7,618 nucleotides of DNA from Betaproteobacteria bacterium HGW-Betaproteobacteria-20 (GCA_002842195.1 PHCL01000057.1:1-7618), one strand, 5' to 3'. Counted from the stretch's first letter, positions 1-6,510 are shown. The notes: a model not told the origin generated them from the letters alone. Numbers and translations are program-made.

Positions 1-646
1 ACCTTATTTTCTCTTCCTTCCCCTTGTGGCTAACCAATTTCAGACGTTTGGTTCCACAATAGCAGGTATTGATGTCACCGTTGTGTCTCGTATTATGCCA
101 GGTGAGCTTATTGCATCTGATCCGGAAGAGTCTAATCAAATTGCATCTTCTTTCTCACTCGACCCTTACGAAGAATTTGCAATTATTTCAGTTCTGTTTG
201 GAGCAACGGTTCCAGTTGAGAATCTGCCAACAGCTGAACCCGGTAGTTCAATGATCTATCGATCCGAACTGGAAGATTTTCGGACTTTACAGGGTGGAAC
301 ACCATCTCCTGGCCCAACTGCCAGATTATTTGGACAGGTGATTACAAGTTCCTATAGCATTGTGCCACTAAAAATCACTGGCGATGTCGAACAATCGACA
401 TTGATTGTGGAATGGGTCGTAGAAGCGCTTGATCATATTTGGATTATAAGGGTAACACGAGAAATCACTGGTGAGATCGATATTCCAATTTACCTTACTA
501 ATCTTCAGTCCCTTGTGATAAACGGCATTGAAAATTTAACAATGGAGGTAAAATCTGGCGCACCAGATGAAAAATCTTCTTCAGAAACGGTGAATGAAAG
601 TATAAAATCTATTTCTGAACCAATATGGTGGGGCGGGAAAGATTGC
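1..646 (+). other. Foreign segment upstream of the mtaD fusion junction
   Basis: This stretch encodes residues 1 to about 207 of the fused frame. I do not recognise the protein. It is rich in predicted beta strands (alternating Val/Ile/Thr, for example around residues 124-175), has no signal peptide or membrane helix, and ends in a Ser/Glu/Lys-rich linker at about 176-198. It differs from the downstream native part. By hand count it has about 42% GC against about 48%. Five of its six arginine codons are CGA, CGG, AGA or AGG, while six of eight after the junction are CGC or CGT. The change falls at about 640-647, just before the GAT GCG GAT GAT codons that begin recognisable MtaD sequence. It could be an assembly mis-join, an integration or deletion scar, or the 5' part of another gene. 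The sequence alone cannot separate these. Confidence 0.55.
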
Positions 647-1483
647 GATGCGGATGATTATTTGCAAAAGGGTTTTATTGCGCATGATAGTTGGCGCAAT
701 AACCCGCTGATTACCTCATCTATCGCACCGCATGCACCTTATACCGTTTCAAATAAAACTTTTGAAAGTATTATGACCTATGCCGAGCAATTGGGGTTGG
801 GTATACATATGCATTTGCATGAAACGCGCGACGAAATTGCACAAAGTGAAGCGCAGTATGGCATGCGGCCATTACAGCGACTGACCGAACTGGGGTTGCT
901 GGGGCCAAATTTTGTCGCGGCGCATGGCGTACACTTACTTAACCATGAAATTGAAATGCTGGCTGAATACGGCTGCCATGTCGCGCATTGTCCGACTTCC
1001 AATTTAAAGCTTGCCAGCGGCATTGCACCAGTGGCGCAATTGTTGAACCAAGGCGTAAATGTCGGCTTGGGTACGGACGGCGCCGCGAGCAACAATCGCT
1101 TAGATATTTTTGCTGAAATGCGTCTAAGCGCGTTACTGGCAAAAGGCATAAGTGGTGATGCAACGGCTGTGCCTGCGCATCAGGCATTAGAAATGGCCAC
1201 CATTAATGCGGCCAAAGCAATGAGTTTGGATGATAAAATCGGTTCGATAGAAATAGGGAAAATAGCCGATTTAACTGCGGTAAAATTGGGTGATTTGAAC
1301 ATCAGCCCTTGTTATGACCCAATTTCTCACTTGGTGTATGTGTGCGGTCGCGAGCATGTTACGCACACTTGGGTGGCAGGTGAGCTGCGTTACAGCAATG
1401 GTATGTATGCCAATATTGAGCCAAATGAATTAAAGGAAATAATCAGCACATGGCAACCGAAACTAAAGCAGCACAAACATTGA
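26..1483 (+). CDS. Chimeric ORF: unknown N-terminal segment fused to the C-terminal part of an MtaD-type TRZ/ATZ amidohydrolase (5'-methylthioadenosine/S-adenosylhomocysteine deaminase family)
   Basis: The frame encodes 485 residues. From about residue 208 (DADDYL) to the end it reads as a normal MtaD/TRZ-ATZ hydrolase, a zinc amidohydrolase that deaminates methylthioadenosine, S-adenosylhomocysteine or adenosine. Visible family residues are H236 in APHAPYT (substrate), H263 and E266 in HLHE (zinc and catalysis), the AAHGVHL segment near 298-304, and D351 in [10 protein letters not shown] (zinc). The N-terminal part of a typical ~440-residue enzyme, which carries the HxH zinc pair and further substrate contacts, is absent. 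About 207 residues unlike the family replace it, so deaminase activity is unlikely. The start is uncertain: position 26 is GTG with no ribosome-binding site, only a pyrimidine-rich stretch before it, and the frame is open to the left edge of the window. The 3' end overlaps ubiG by 34 bases. mtaD-ubiG-mupP order is also known from Pseudomonas, which supports the identity of the C-terminal part. Confidence 0.8.
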   Translation: MANQFQTFGSTIAGIDVTVVSRIMPGELIASDPEESNQIASSFSLDPYEEFAIISVLFGATVPVENLPTAEPGSSMIYRSELEDFRTLQGGTPSPGPTARLFGQVITSSYSIVPLKITGDVEQSTLIVEWVVEALDHIWIIRVTREITGEIDIPIYLTNLQSLVINGIENLTMEVKSGAPDEKSSSETVNESIKSISEPIWWGGKDCDADDYLQKGFIAHDSWRNNPLITSSIAPHAPYTVSNKTFESIMTYAEQLGLGIHMHLHETRDEIAQSEAQYGMRPLQRLTELGLLGPNFVAAHGVHLLNHEIEMLAEYGCHVAHCPTSNLKLASGIAPVAQLLNQGVNVGLGTDGAASNNRLDIFAEMRLSALLAKGISGDATAVPAHQALEMATINAAKAMSLDDKIGSIEIGKIADLTAVKLGDLNISPCYDPISHLVYVCGREHVTHTWVAGELRYSNGMYANIEPNELKEIISTWQPKLKQHKH

Positions 1484-2229
1484 ACAGCGCAACCAATTTC
1501 AATCCGGACAAACCGTTGAATGCTGATACTCACTTAAATGCAGACGACGCGGAGTTACAGAAATTTGCCGAACTTGCCCATAAGTGGTGGGATAAAACCA
1601 GTGAGTTCAAGCCGTTACATGAAATCAATCCATTAAGGTTAAACTGGATTGATGGTTTGGTCGGGCTAAAAGATAAGCGAGTGCTGGATGTTGGCTGTGG
1701 TGGCGGAATTTTGTCAGAGTCCATGCACTTTAAAGGTGCCAATGTTACTGGAATCGATTTAGGTAAAAGAGCGCTCAACGTGGCTAAATTGCACCAGTTA
1801 GAAAGTGGCGCAAAAGTAGATTATCAATATATTTCAGTCGAACAGCTAGCCGCAGAGCAGCCAGCCAGCTTTGATGTGGTGGCCTGCATGGAAATGCTGG
1901 AGCATGTGCCTGATCCGGCTTCAATTGTTGCGGCTTGCGCCAAGCTGGTAAAACCCGGTGGTTCAGTATTTTTCTCTACTATTAACCGCAATCCAAAGTC
2001 CTATTTATTTGCGGTGATAGGCGCGGAATATGTGCTGAATATGTTGCCTAAAGGCACGCATGATTACGCAAAATTCATCAAGCCTTCAGAGCTATCAAGT
2101 TGGGCCAGGCAAGCTGGTTTAGACGTAACAGGTATACGTGGAATGGTTTATAGCCCCATCACGCAGCACTATAGTTTGAGCGACGACGTCGCTGTGAATT
2201 ACATGATGCACACCGTAGTGGCTGTATGA
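1450..2229 (+). CDS. ubiG: Ubiquinone biosynthesis O-methyltransferase UbiG (bifunctional 2-polyprenyl-6-hydroxyphenol / 3-demethylubiquinone methylase)
   Basis: This 259-residue class I SAM-dependent methyltransferase carries out both O-methylation steps of ubiquinone synthesis at the inner face of the cytoplasmic membrane. The UbiG hallmark WW-(8)[12 protein letters not shown] lies at about 46-64. SAM motif I is LDVGCGGG (79-86), the ribose-binding acidic residue is D103 in TGIDLG, and the family motif [11 protein letters not shown] is at 136-146. KPGG, STINRN and the [15 protein letters not shown] lid, which in E. coli UbiG contributes to membrane-lipid contact, follow. It is about 19 residues longer than the 240-residue E. 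coli protein. The extra N-terminus (about 1-33) is Asn/Ala/Asp-rich and is encoded partly inside the end of the preceding ORF. ATG 1450 is preceded by AAAGGA at 1432-1437, 12 bases away, which is slightly long. The only other nearby start is TTG 1480, which has no ribosome-binding site. The stop overlaps the next start in an ATGA, implying translational coupling. Confidence 0.95.
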   Translation: MATETKAAQTLNSATNFNPDKPLNADTHLNADDAELQKFAELAHKWWDKTSEFKPLHEINPLRLNWIDGLVGLKDKRVLDVGCGGGILSESMHFKGANVTGIDLGKRALNVAKLHQLESGAKVDYQYISVEQLAAEQPASFDVVACMEMLEHVPDPASIVAACAKLVKPGGSVFFSTINRNPKSYLFAVIGAEYVLNMLPKGTHDYAKFIKPSELSSWARQAGLDVTGIRGMVYSPITQHYSLSDDVAVNYMMHTVVAV

Positions 2230-2888
2230 GCGTAGTATTATTTGATTTAGACGGCACCCTGGTAGATACCGCGCATGATTTAAGCTTAGCCTTAAACATG
2301 CAATTAGCGCGTCATGGCAAACTACCCTTAAAGTATGACGATATCTGGCCTGTAGCCTCACATGGTTCACGCGGTTTATTGGCGTTAGGTTTTGGCATTA
2401 CACCGCAAGATGAAAGTTTTGAAGCCATGCGCGTTGAGTATCTGGATTTATACGAATCGGTATTCACTAACAATCCGATTTTACTTCCGGAAATTGCTGA
2501 ACTGCTAGACGCCCTGGATGCGCGCGGCATTCAATGGGGCATCGTCACTAACAAGCCACGCCGTTTTTCGGTCGATTTAACCAAAGCCGTGAGCATGGGC
2601 AATACTAGTCTGCACGAGCGGTCAGCATGCTTGCTATGTGGTGACGATGCGGCGCATCCAAAACCAGCACCGGATACGTTACTTATGGCTTGCAAAGCAG
2701 TAAATGCCGCCCCTGACGAGTGCATTTATGTGGGTGATGCCGAGCGTGACGTGCAGGCAGCCAAAGCTGCAGGCATGCACACAGTGGTCGCCCTGTTTGG
2801 ATATATTGCAGAAACTGACAAACCGGCAGAGTGGGGCGCAGATGTGCTGATTCAGTCGCCATTGGCTTTGCTGAATTATTTAAGTTAG
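2226..2888 (+). CDS. gph/mupP: HAD-superfamily phosphatase of the Gph/MupP group (phosphoglycolate phosphatase or N-acetylmuramic acid 6-phosphate phosphatase)
   Basis: This 220-residue cytoplasmic phosphatase has all four HAD motifs. Motif I is FDLDGTLVD with nucleophile D7 and acid/base D9, motif II is VTNKP with T108, motif III is K146 in HPKPAPD, and motif IV is VGDAERD with D171 and D175. An alpha-helical cap occupies about residues 15-80. Genes like this after ubiG are usually annotated gph. Several features point instead to MupP, the MurNAc-6-phosphate phosphatase of the AmgK/MurU cell-wall recycling route in Pseudomonas: the length (about 220 against 252 for E. coli Gph), the WGIVTNKP and RSACLLC segments, and the mtaD-ubiG-mupP order. 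The substrate cannot be decided from sequence. The start ATG shares four bases with the ubiG stop, so the two are probably made from one message. No strong Rho-independent terminator follows. Confidence 0.88.
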   Translation: MSVVLFDLDGTLVDTAHDLSLALNMQLARHGKLPLKYDDIWPVASHGSRGLLALGFGITPQDESFEAMRVEYLDLYESVFTNNPILLPEIAELLDALDARGIQWGIVTNKPRRFSVDLTKAVSMGNTSLHERSACLLCGDDAAHPKPAPDTLLMACKAVNAAPDECIYVGDAERDVQAAKAAGMHTVVALFGYIAETDKPAEWGADVLIQSPLALLNYLS

Positions 2889-3137
2889 ATGATTTGGCCA
2901 GTTCTTTTGAATGGCGGTGTTTCGGTTAATTTGCAACTACAAAGCGCTATCACACACGCTCGAGAGAAAAATACTGCCCTGTAAGCCTCTGTTTATAAGG
3001 CTCGCAGAGCAGCGCCTATGAAGACCTGCTAAATTGAGCAAAAAGTTGTGTATTTAAGTACGTTAATGATGAAATAATCATACTCGATTATTCAGGTTTG
3101 GACTTCGAGCTTAAACCTCAAGCTTAAACCTCGTATA
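2889..3137. other. Intergenic region between convergent genes; no recognised gene
   Basis: This gap lies between the end of the HAD phosphatase and the end of recR, so transcripts from both sides run into it. I see no plausible coding frame. It contains short self-complementary pieces: GCTC-gca-GAGC at about 3000-3010, AGCC/GGCT arms at about 2983-3002, a 7-bp inverted repeat AATAATC/GATTATT at 3073-3092, and the tandem repeat listed separately. None has the GC-rich stem plus T-run of a standard terminator. The 2960-3045 part could fold, but it matches no RNA family that I can recognise. Confidence 0.6.
3108..3132. repeat. Two perfect copies of a 12-base direct repeat, 13-base period
   Basis: AGCTTAAACCTC occurs at 3108-3119 and again at 3121-3132, separated by one A. 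The repeat ends five bases before the recR stop. On the recR strand, arms such as AGCTT/AAGCT and AGGTTT/AAACCT (with 3094-3099) can form weak hairpins just after recR. That may slow or stop transcription, but there is no T-run. Confidence 0.75.
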
Positions 3138-3752
3138 TTAAACTAAGCTCCGCCGTTCCATCATTGCCTGTGCAAGCGTACCGCTATCGACATATTCAAT
3201 TTCGCCGCCCATCGGCATACCTCGCGCTATGCGGCTGGTTTTAATGCCGCGCGCTTTGAGTAGTTCGCTGATGTAATGTGCAGTGGCGTCGCCTTCCACC
3301 GTGTAGTTGGTGGCTAATATGACTTCCTGCACAGGGCCTTGATTCAATGCGCCATCCTGTGCGCGTTTGATGAGTTTATCCAAATGAATTTCTTTCGGGC
3401 CTACGCCGTCCAGCGGCGATAATCTGCCCATCAGCACGAAATACATGCCCATGTAAGCGTGTGTATTTTCAAGCATTAACAGGTCAGTCGGCATTTCTAC
3501 CACGCAAAGTAAACTTTTATCGCGTTGTTCAGAAGCGCACAGCGGACAAATGGGTTGCTCGCTAAAAGTGTTGCATAACTGGCAATGGTCAACGACTTGC
3601 AGGGCGGTATCCAGCGCGTTAGCCAAACCGCTTGCGCCTTTGCGGTCGCGTTGCAGCAAATAATAGGCCATGCGCTGTGCAGATTTAGGGCCTACGCCAG
3701 GTAAGCAGCGCAGGCTATCAATCAGTTGTTCTAGCGCTGGAGGGTTTTTCAT
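3138..3752 (-). CDS. recR: Recombination protein RecR
   Basis: RecR works with RecO (and RecF) to load RecA on SSB-coated single-stranded DNA at gaps and stalled forks. The 204-residue protein has the complete architecture. An N-terminal helix-hairpin-helix contains GVGPKSAQR (19-27). A four-cysteine zinc finger follows (C57, C60, C69, C72, in CQLC and CPLC). The Toprim domain has E86 in VVEMPTD, and [13 protein letters not shown] at about 145-157. The C-terminal [13 protein letters not shown] segment starts at about 181. The length is normal (about 200). The start at 3752 gives the usual N-terminus leading into [14 protein letters not shown], although no good ribosome-binding site is visible before it. 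It follows ybaB after 37 bases and is probably translated from the dnaX-ybaB-recR message, an order conserved in many bacteria. Confidence 0.97.
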   Translation of the reverse strand: MKNPPALEQLIDSLRCLPGVGPKSAQRMAYYLLQRDRKGASGLANALDTALQVVDHCQLCNTFSEQPICPLCASEQRDKSLLCVVEMPTDLLMLENTHAYMGMYFVLMGRLSPLDGVGPKEIHLDKLIKRAQDGALNQGPVQEVILATNYTVEGDATAHYISELLKARGIKTSRIARGMPMGGEIEYVDSGTLAQAMMERRSLV

Positions 3753-3789
3753 TAACGGTTGAAATCAACGATATAAATGAGCTGTTAAA

Positions 3790-4098
3790 TTAAAATGGCA
3801 GCTTCATGCCAGCAGGCATGTAATTTGCCATGCGGGCTGATGATGTGGCTTCAGCTTTTGCCGTGGCATCTTTTAACGCGATGACCAGCAGATCTTCCAG
3901 AGTTTCTTTATCATCCATCACACTGTCGTCTAAAGTGACGCGCTTAACAACATTGTTGCAAGCCATGGTGACTTTTACCAAGCCGTTGCTGGCAATGCCT
4001 TCAACATCAATATTGGCAAGCTCCGCCTGTGCTTTTTGCATGTTTGCCTGCATTTGTTGGGCTTGCTTCATCATATTGCCCATGCCACCTTTCATCAT
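3790..4098 (-). CDS. ybaB: Nucleoid-associated protein of the YbaB/EbfC family
   Basis: This small 102-residue protein forms dimers that bind DNA and is associated with the nucleoid. It has the family pattern: a Met/Gln-rich N-terminal helix (residues 1-30, MMKQAQQMQANMQKAQAEL), a central beta region with GLVKVTMACNN and VKRVTLDD, and a C-terminal helix rich in Ala/Lys ending in MPAGMKLPF. Length is close to the usual 105-110. The initiator is one of two consecutive ATGs; the upstream one at 4098 sits 7 bases after a strong AGGAG. It lies 13 bases after the dnaX stop and before recR, its normal place. Its role beyond DNA binding is not settled in the family, and its link to recR and dnaX is by neighbourhood. 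Confidence 0.96.
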   Translation of the reverse strand: MMKGGMGNMMKQAQQMQANMQKAQAELANIDVEGIASNGLVKVTMACNNVVKRVTLDDSVMDDKETLEDLLVIALKDATAKAEATSSARMANYMPAGMKLPF

Positions 4099-4105
4099 TT
4101 TGCTG

Positions 4106-4112
4106 CTCCTTT
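4106..4112 (-). promoter_or_regulatory. Strong ribosome-binding site of ybaB, touching the dnaX stop
   Basis: On the minus strand AAAGGAG lies 7 bases before the ybaB ATG at 4098, and its first base overlaps the last base of the dnaX TAA stop (4112-4114). Ribosomes finishing dnaX would therefore arrive directly at the ybaB initiation site. Confidence 0.8.
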
Positions 4113-5767
4113 TAAATGGGTTTAATTGAGTTGGGGATTATTGACGCCCCGAAATCGTTAATCAGGGCCTGCACAAAGCTATCATCTTCAATCGCGCTTT
4201 CTGCGCTGGCTTGCGCATGTGCTTTTTCTTCAGAGATTTGCTTTGCAGGTGTGTTGCCTGTGCCGCCTACGCTAAAATTTAACTTGATTTTCTTGTCAAA
4301 ATATTGGCAAACAGCGCTATTTAATTTTTCTTGATAATTCGGTACTAACAAGTGTTTTTGAGATTCTGGCACGCTGAGAGAAATGCTGTTTTCATCGTAA
4401 GCCACCAGTTCGCAGTGTTGCGATAAGGCTCTGGCCAAGCCAAGTTTTAGCTCATCCAGCAGACCACGCCAATCGCCATTGAATTGACCTGGGTTACTTG
4501 CCGTGCTATTTTCAATTGTATTTTCATCTTGAATTGACGCGGGCTCCGGGATTGCTTGCACTGCAATTTGTGTCGTCTCAGGCACGTTTACTTTTTTAAC
4601 CGCCTGTGGCGTTATTTGCTGTTTTGGACTATTTTCCAAAGAGGTTGCAAGCGGCTTTTTTGGTGTTTTTTGTGCGCCACCATCATTCGGCGTAAAAGCC
4701 AGCATGCGCAATAAGCTCATGGTGAATCCTGCAAACTCGTCAGGTGCCAGGCTAATATCTCTGCGGCCTAACAAAGCTATCTGGTAATACAACTGCAGGG
4801 TTTCTGCCGGAATGTTGTGTGCTAAATTCAACAGTACATCGCGCTCGGGCAAATCATCGGCAACGCTATCTGGTACGGTTTGCGCCACGGCAATTTGGTG
4901 TAATAATTGCGCCAAATCGTTTAACGCGCCCTCAAAAGACAAACTACGTTCTTCCATCATTTTGGCTTGCGCCATGAGCCCTGCACCGTCATTTGCTAGT
5001 AAAGCATTTAATAGCTGGTACAAATAGCTTTGATCAATTGCACCCAGCATCGCGCGCACTTCAGACTCATTCACCGTTTGGCCGCCATAGGCAATCGCTT
5101 GGTCAGTGAGTGATAATGCATCGCGCATACTGCCGTTTGCGGCCCGTGCGATCAGGTGTAGTGCGGTAGGTTCGTACGGAATATTTTCCTGACCAAGTAT
5201 GTTTTGCAAATGCCCGATAATCGAAGTGCCGGCCATTTGCCGCAAGTTAAACTGTAAACAGCGCGATAATACGGTGACAGGTACTTTTTGCGGGTCTGTA
5301 GTGGCGAGTATGAATTTAACGTGCGCGGGTGGCTCTTCCAGCGTTTTAAGCATGGCATTGAATGCACTTTTTGATAGCATGTGCACTTCATCGATAATGT
5401 ACACTTTAAATCTGCCCGAAGTCGGTGCGTACTGGGCGTTATCAAGTAAATCGCGCATGGCGTCCACTTGCGTATTACTGGCTGCATCTACTTCAATCAG
5501 GTCAACAAAACGGCCTTTGTCGATTTCCACACAGGCGTTGCAGACACCGCATGGTTTAGCGGTGATGCCAGTTTCGCAATTCAGTGATTTGGCTAAAATG
5601 CGTGCGAGCGTGGTTTTACCTACACCGCGTGTGCCAGTAAATAAATAGGCATGATGTAAGCGATTTTGTTCGAGCGCATTGGTAAGCGCGCGCACCACAT
5701 GGTCTTGTCCGACCAGTGTTTCAAAAGATTTTGGGCGCCATTTACGCGCTAGAACTTGATAAGACAT
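4112..5767 (-). CDS. dnaX: DNA polymerase III subunits tau/gamma (clamp-loader ATPase DnaX)
   Basis: DnaX is the AAA+ motor of the clamp loader that places the beta sliding clamp on primed DNA. In tau form it also links polymerase cores to the helicase. The 551-residue protein starts with the typical YQVLARKWRPK. It has Walker A GTRGVGKT (45-52), a four-cysteine zinc module (C64, C73, C76, C79), Walker B IIDEVH (124-129), sensor 1 LATTD (154-158) and the SRC arginine finger (168-170). Domain III ends near residue 367. A Lys/Pro/Gln/Thr-rich linker covers about 367-430. The last part, about 433-551, ends in a FGASIIPNSIKPI tail and should be the polymerase-binding tau domain. The protein is shorter than E. 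coli tau (643) because the linker is compact. A candidate -1 frameshift site at codons 369-371 could give a short gamma form. The SRP RNA gene lies just upstream, and ybaB and recR follow. Confidence 0.97.
   Translation of the reverse strand: MSYQVLARKWRPKSFETLVGQDHVVRALTNALEQNRLHHAYLFTGTRGVGKTTLARILAKSLNCETGITAKPCGVCNACVEIDKGRFVDLIEVDAASNTQVDAMRDLLDNAQYAPTSGRFKVYIIDEVHMLSKSAFNAMLKTLEEPPAHVKFILATTDPQKVPVTVLSRCLQFNLRQMAGTSIIGHLQNILGQENIPYEPTALHLIARAANGSMRDALSLTDQAIAYGGQTVNESEVRAMLGAIDQSYLYQLLNALLANDGAGLMAQAKMMEERSLSFEGALNDLAQLLHQIAVAQTVPDSVADDLPERDVLLNLAHNIPAETLQLYYQIALLGRRDISLAPDEFAGFTMSLLRMLAFTPNDGGAQKTPKKPLATSLENSPKQQITPQAVKKVNVPETTQIAVQAIPEPASIQDENTIENSTASNPGQFNGDWRGLLDELKLGLARALSQHCELVAYDENSISLSVPESQKHLLVPNYQEKLNSAVCQYFDKKIKLNFSVGGTGNTPAKQISEEKAHAQASAESAIEDDSFVQALINDFGASIIPNSIKPI
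4629..4661 (-). promoter_or_regulatory. Candidate programmed -1 frameshift site in dnaX (A AAA AAG slippery heptamer, then a -1 frame stop)
   Basis: Minus-strand bases 4661-4655 read A AAA AAG, split by the dnaX frame as CCA AAA AAG (codons 369-371, Pro-Lys-Lys). This is the same heptamer in the same phase as the E. coli dnaX site that produces gamma. After a -1 slip the frame reads eight codons (A-A-C-N-L-F-G-K) and then TAG at 4631-4629, giving a 379-residue product that ends just after domain III. A 6-bp perfect hairpin, TTTGGA/TCCAAA, lies at 4640-4623 with the -1 stop inside its loop, 14 bases after the heptamer, farther than usual. Upstream only a weak GGTGG resembles the stimulatory ribosome-binding site of E. 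coli. A second six-A run (CAAAAAAC) just upstream also allows transcriptional slippage. Confidence 0.6.
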
Positions 5768-5848
5768 AAACTCAACTTTAGCTGAAAATTTAGATTACGC
5801 AATGTATTTTACTTGTAACTCAAAAATCTTATAGCCCAAAAGTAAAGA

Positions 5849-5942
5849 GGCGAGCCTTTACCCCGGCACTTGCTTAATAGTTGTGGCTGCTTGCTTCCGC
5901 ACCTGACCAGATTGGCTACTTCACAATGCGGGGAGGCCCGCC
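5849..5942 (-). ncRNA. ffs: Signal recognition particle RNA, small bacterial (4.5S-like) type
   Basis: This RNA binds Ffh to form the SRP that targets nascent inner-membrane proteins to FtsY and the membrane. On the minus strand the conserved apical domain GGTCAGGTGCGGAAGCAAGC, followed by AGCC, lies at 5908-5885. It carries the GGAA tetraloop and the asymmetric CAGG/AGCA internal loop bound by Ffh. The ends pair: GGCGGGCCT at 5942-5934 with AGGCTCGCC, reaching 5849. The next helix is CCCCGCA with TGCCGGGG, which leaves a bulge. This gives a single hairpin of about 94 bases, the size expected for a small SRP RNA. The closing stem is followed on the RNA strand by TCTTTACTTTT, which could serve as its own terminator. 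Exact ends are inferred from pairing. A place directly upstream of dnaX is common for this gene. Confidence 0.93.
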
Positions 5943-5950
5943 AAGACGCA

Positions 5951-5981
5951 ATTTTACAATACTTTAAGCATTTAGCCGCAA
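5951..5981 (-). promoter_or_regulatory. Possible sigma-70-type promoter for the SRP RNA
   Basis: On the minus strand TAAAAT (5956-5951) lies 8 bases before the inferred RNA 5' end at 5942. A partial -35 match, TTGCGG (5981-5976), lies 19 bases upstream of it. The -10 is reasonable; the -35 and spacing are poor. The -35 region overlaps the hairpin at 5970-5988. Confidence 0.25.
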
Positions 5982-5988
5982 GCTAAAT
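5970..5988. repeat. Perfect 7-bp inverted repeat between ygjP and ffs
   Basis: ATTTAGC (5970-5976) and GCTAAAT (5982-5988) form a perfect stem with a 5-base loop CGCAA. It lies about 30 bases beyond the ygjP stop and just upstream of the SRP RNA. It lacks a T-run on the minus strand, so it is a poor Rho-independent terminator. It could be a weak terminator, a processing hairpin or an operator for ffs. Confidence 0.5.
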
Positions 5989-6018
5989 ATAATATTTTCA
6001 ACTTAAACAATTTTTGGT

Positions 6019-6510
6019 TTAAATATTCTTCCATGTTAAATACACGCGGCAATCAAACTCAAACTGCTGGTAATCTGGCTCCATATATTGACAGAGTTGG
6101 TAAAAAGCTTTGTCGTGGTTACGTTCTTTTAAATGCGCCAATTCATGCACCACTATCATTCGTAAAAATTCAGCGGGTGTTTCTTTAAAAAATGAAGAAA
6201 TGCGAATCTCTTTTTTGGCTTTCAGCTTGCCGCCTTGTACGCGTGAAATGGCTGTGTTTAACCCAAGCGCATGATGCGTTATGCTGAGCTTGTTGTCATA
6301 ATGCACCTTGTCTAGCTGTGGGGCGTTACGCAGGAACTCTTGCTTAATATCATTGCTGTATTGGTATAGGGCTTTGTCGGTTTGAATGGCGTGCGATTGC
6401 GGGTAGCGCTCGGCAATGTAGGCGCCAAGCGCATTTTGTAATTGTAACTGCCGAATTTTATCCTGCAACGTAGCAGGGTAGTGTTGCAGGTATTTTAGAG
6501 GTAGTTCCAT
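6019..6510 (-). CDS. ygjP: YgjP-family metal-dependent hydrolase (M48-like HExxH metallopeptidase domain, DUF45/WLM group)
   Basis: This 163-residue protein closely resembles E. coli YgjP (about 167). The core has the blocks DKALYQYSNDIKQEFLRNAP (45-64), YDNKL, and SRVQGGKLKAKKEIR (89-103). The zinc-binding motif is VVHELAHLKERNHDKAFYQL: H122-E123-x-x-H126 with a further His at 132, the spacing seen in this family. This predicts a gluzincin-type metalloprotease or hydrolase acting in the cytoplasm, since no signal peptide or membrane helix is visible. The natural substrate is not established for the family. The start at 6510 matches the family N-terminus, although the preceding bases (TTAAGCAACA) show no good ribosome-binding site. 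It is separated from fdxA by a terminator, so it is probably transcribed on its own or at a low level; the SRP RNA follows after about 76 bases. Confidence 0.93.
   Translation of the reverse strand: MELPLKYLQHYPATLQDKIRQLQLQNALGAYIAERYPQSHAIQTDKALYQYSNDIKQEFLRNAPQLDKVHYDNKLSITHHALGLNTAISRVQGGKLKAKKEIRISSFFKETPAEFLRMIVVHELAHLKERNHDKAFYQLCQYMEPDYQQFEFDCRVYLTWKNI

Noticed and set aside
4..25. Pyrimidine-rich stretch as a eukaryotic splice acceptor, making segment 1-640 an exon
   Set aside because: No AG acceptor follows before the frame and one tract is weak evidence. An unknown foreign origin is kept without assigning it to eukaryotes.
778..1149. 123-residue minus-strand frame inside the mtaD C-terminal part
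   Set aside because: The opposite strand encodes strongly conserved MtaD motifs; this frame is a shadow with skewed composition.
2940..3110. Possible 6S RNA (ssrS) in the convergent gap
   Set aside because: The block has GC-rich complementary pieces, but I could not find the long closing stem and central bubble of 6S RNA within a suitable ~180-base span.
3830..4129. 99-residue plus-strand frame over ybaB
   Set aside because: It is antisense to ybaB, which has a strong ribosome-binding site and full family match.
4590..4605. Second A-run in dnaX (GTT AAA AAA GTA) as another frameshift site
   Set aside because: The reading phase is wrong for -1 slippage of two tRNAs; the upstream codon would have to re-pair on TAA.
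5199..5648. 149-residue plus-strand frame inside dnaX
   Set aside because: It is antisense to the conserved dnaX ATPase core, Cys/Ser-rich in the way of reverse-frame shadows, and matches no family that I recognise.
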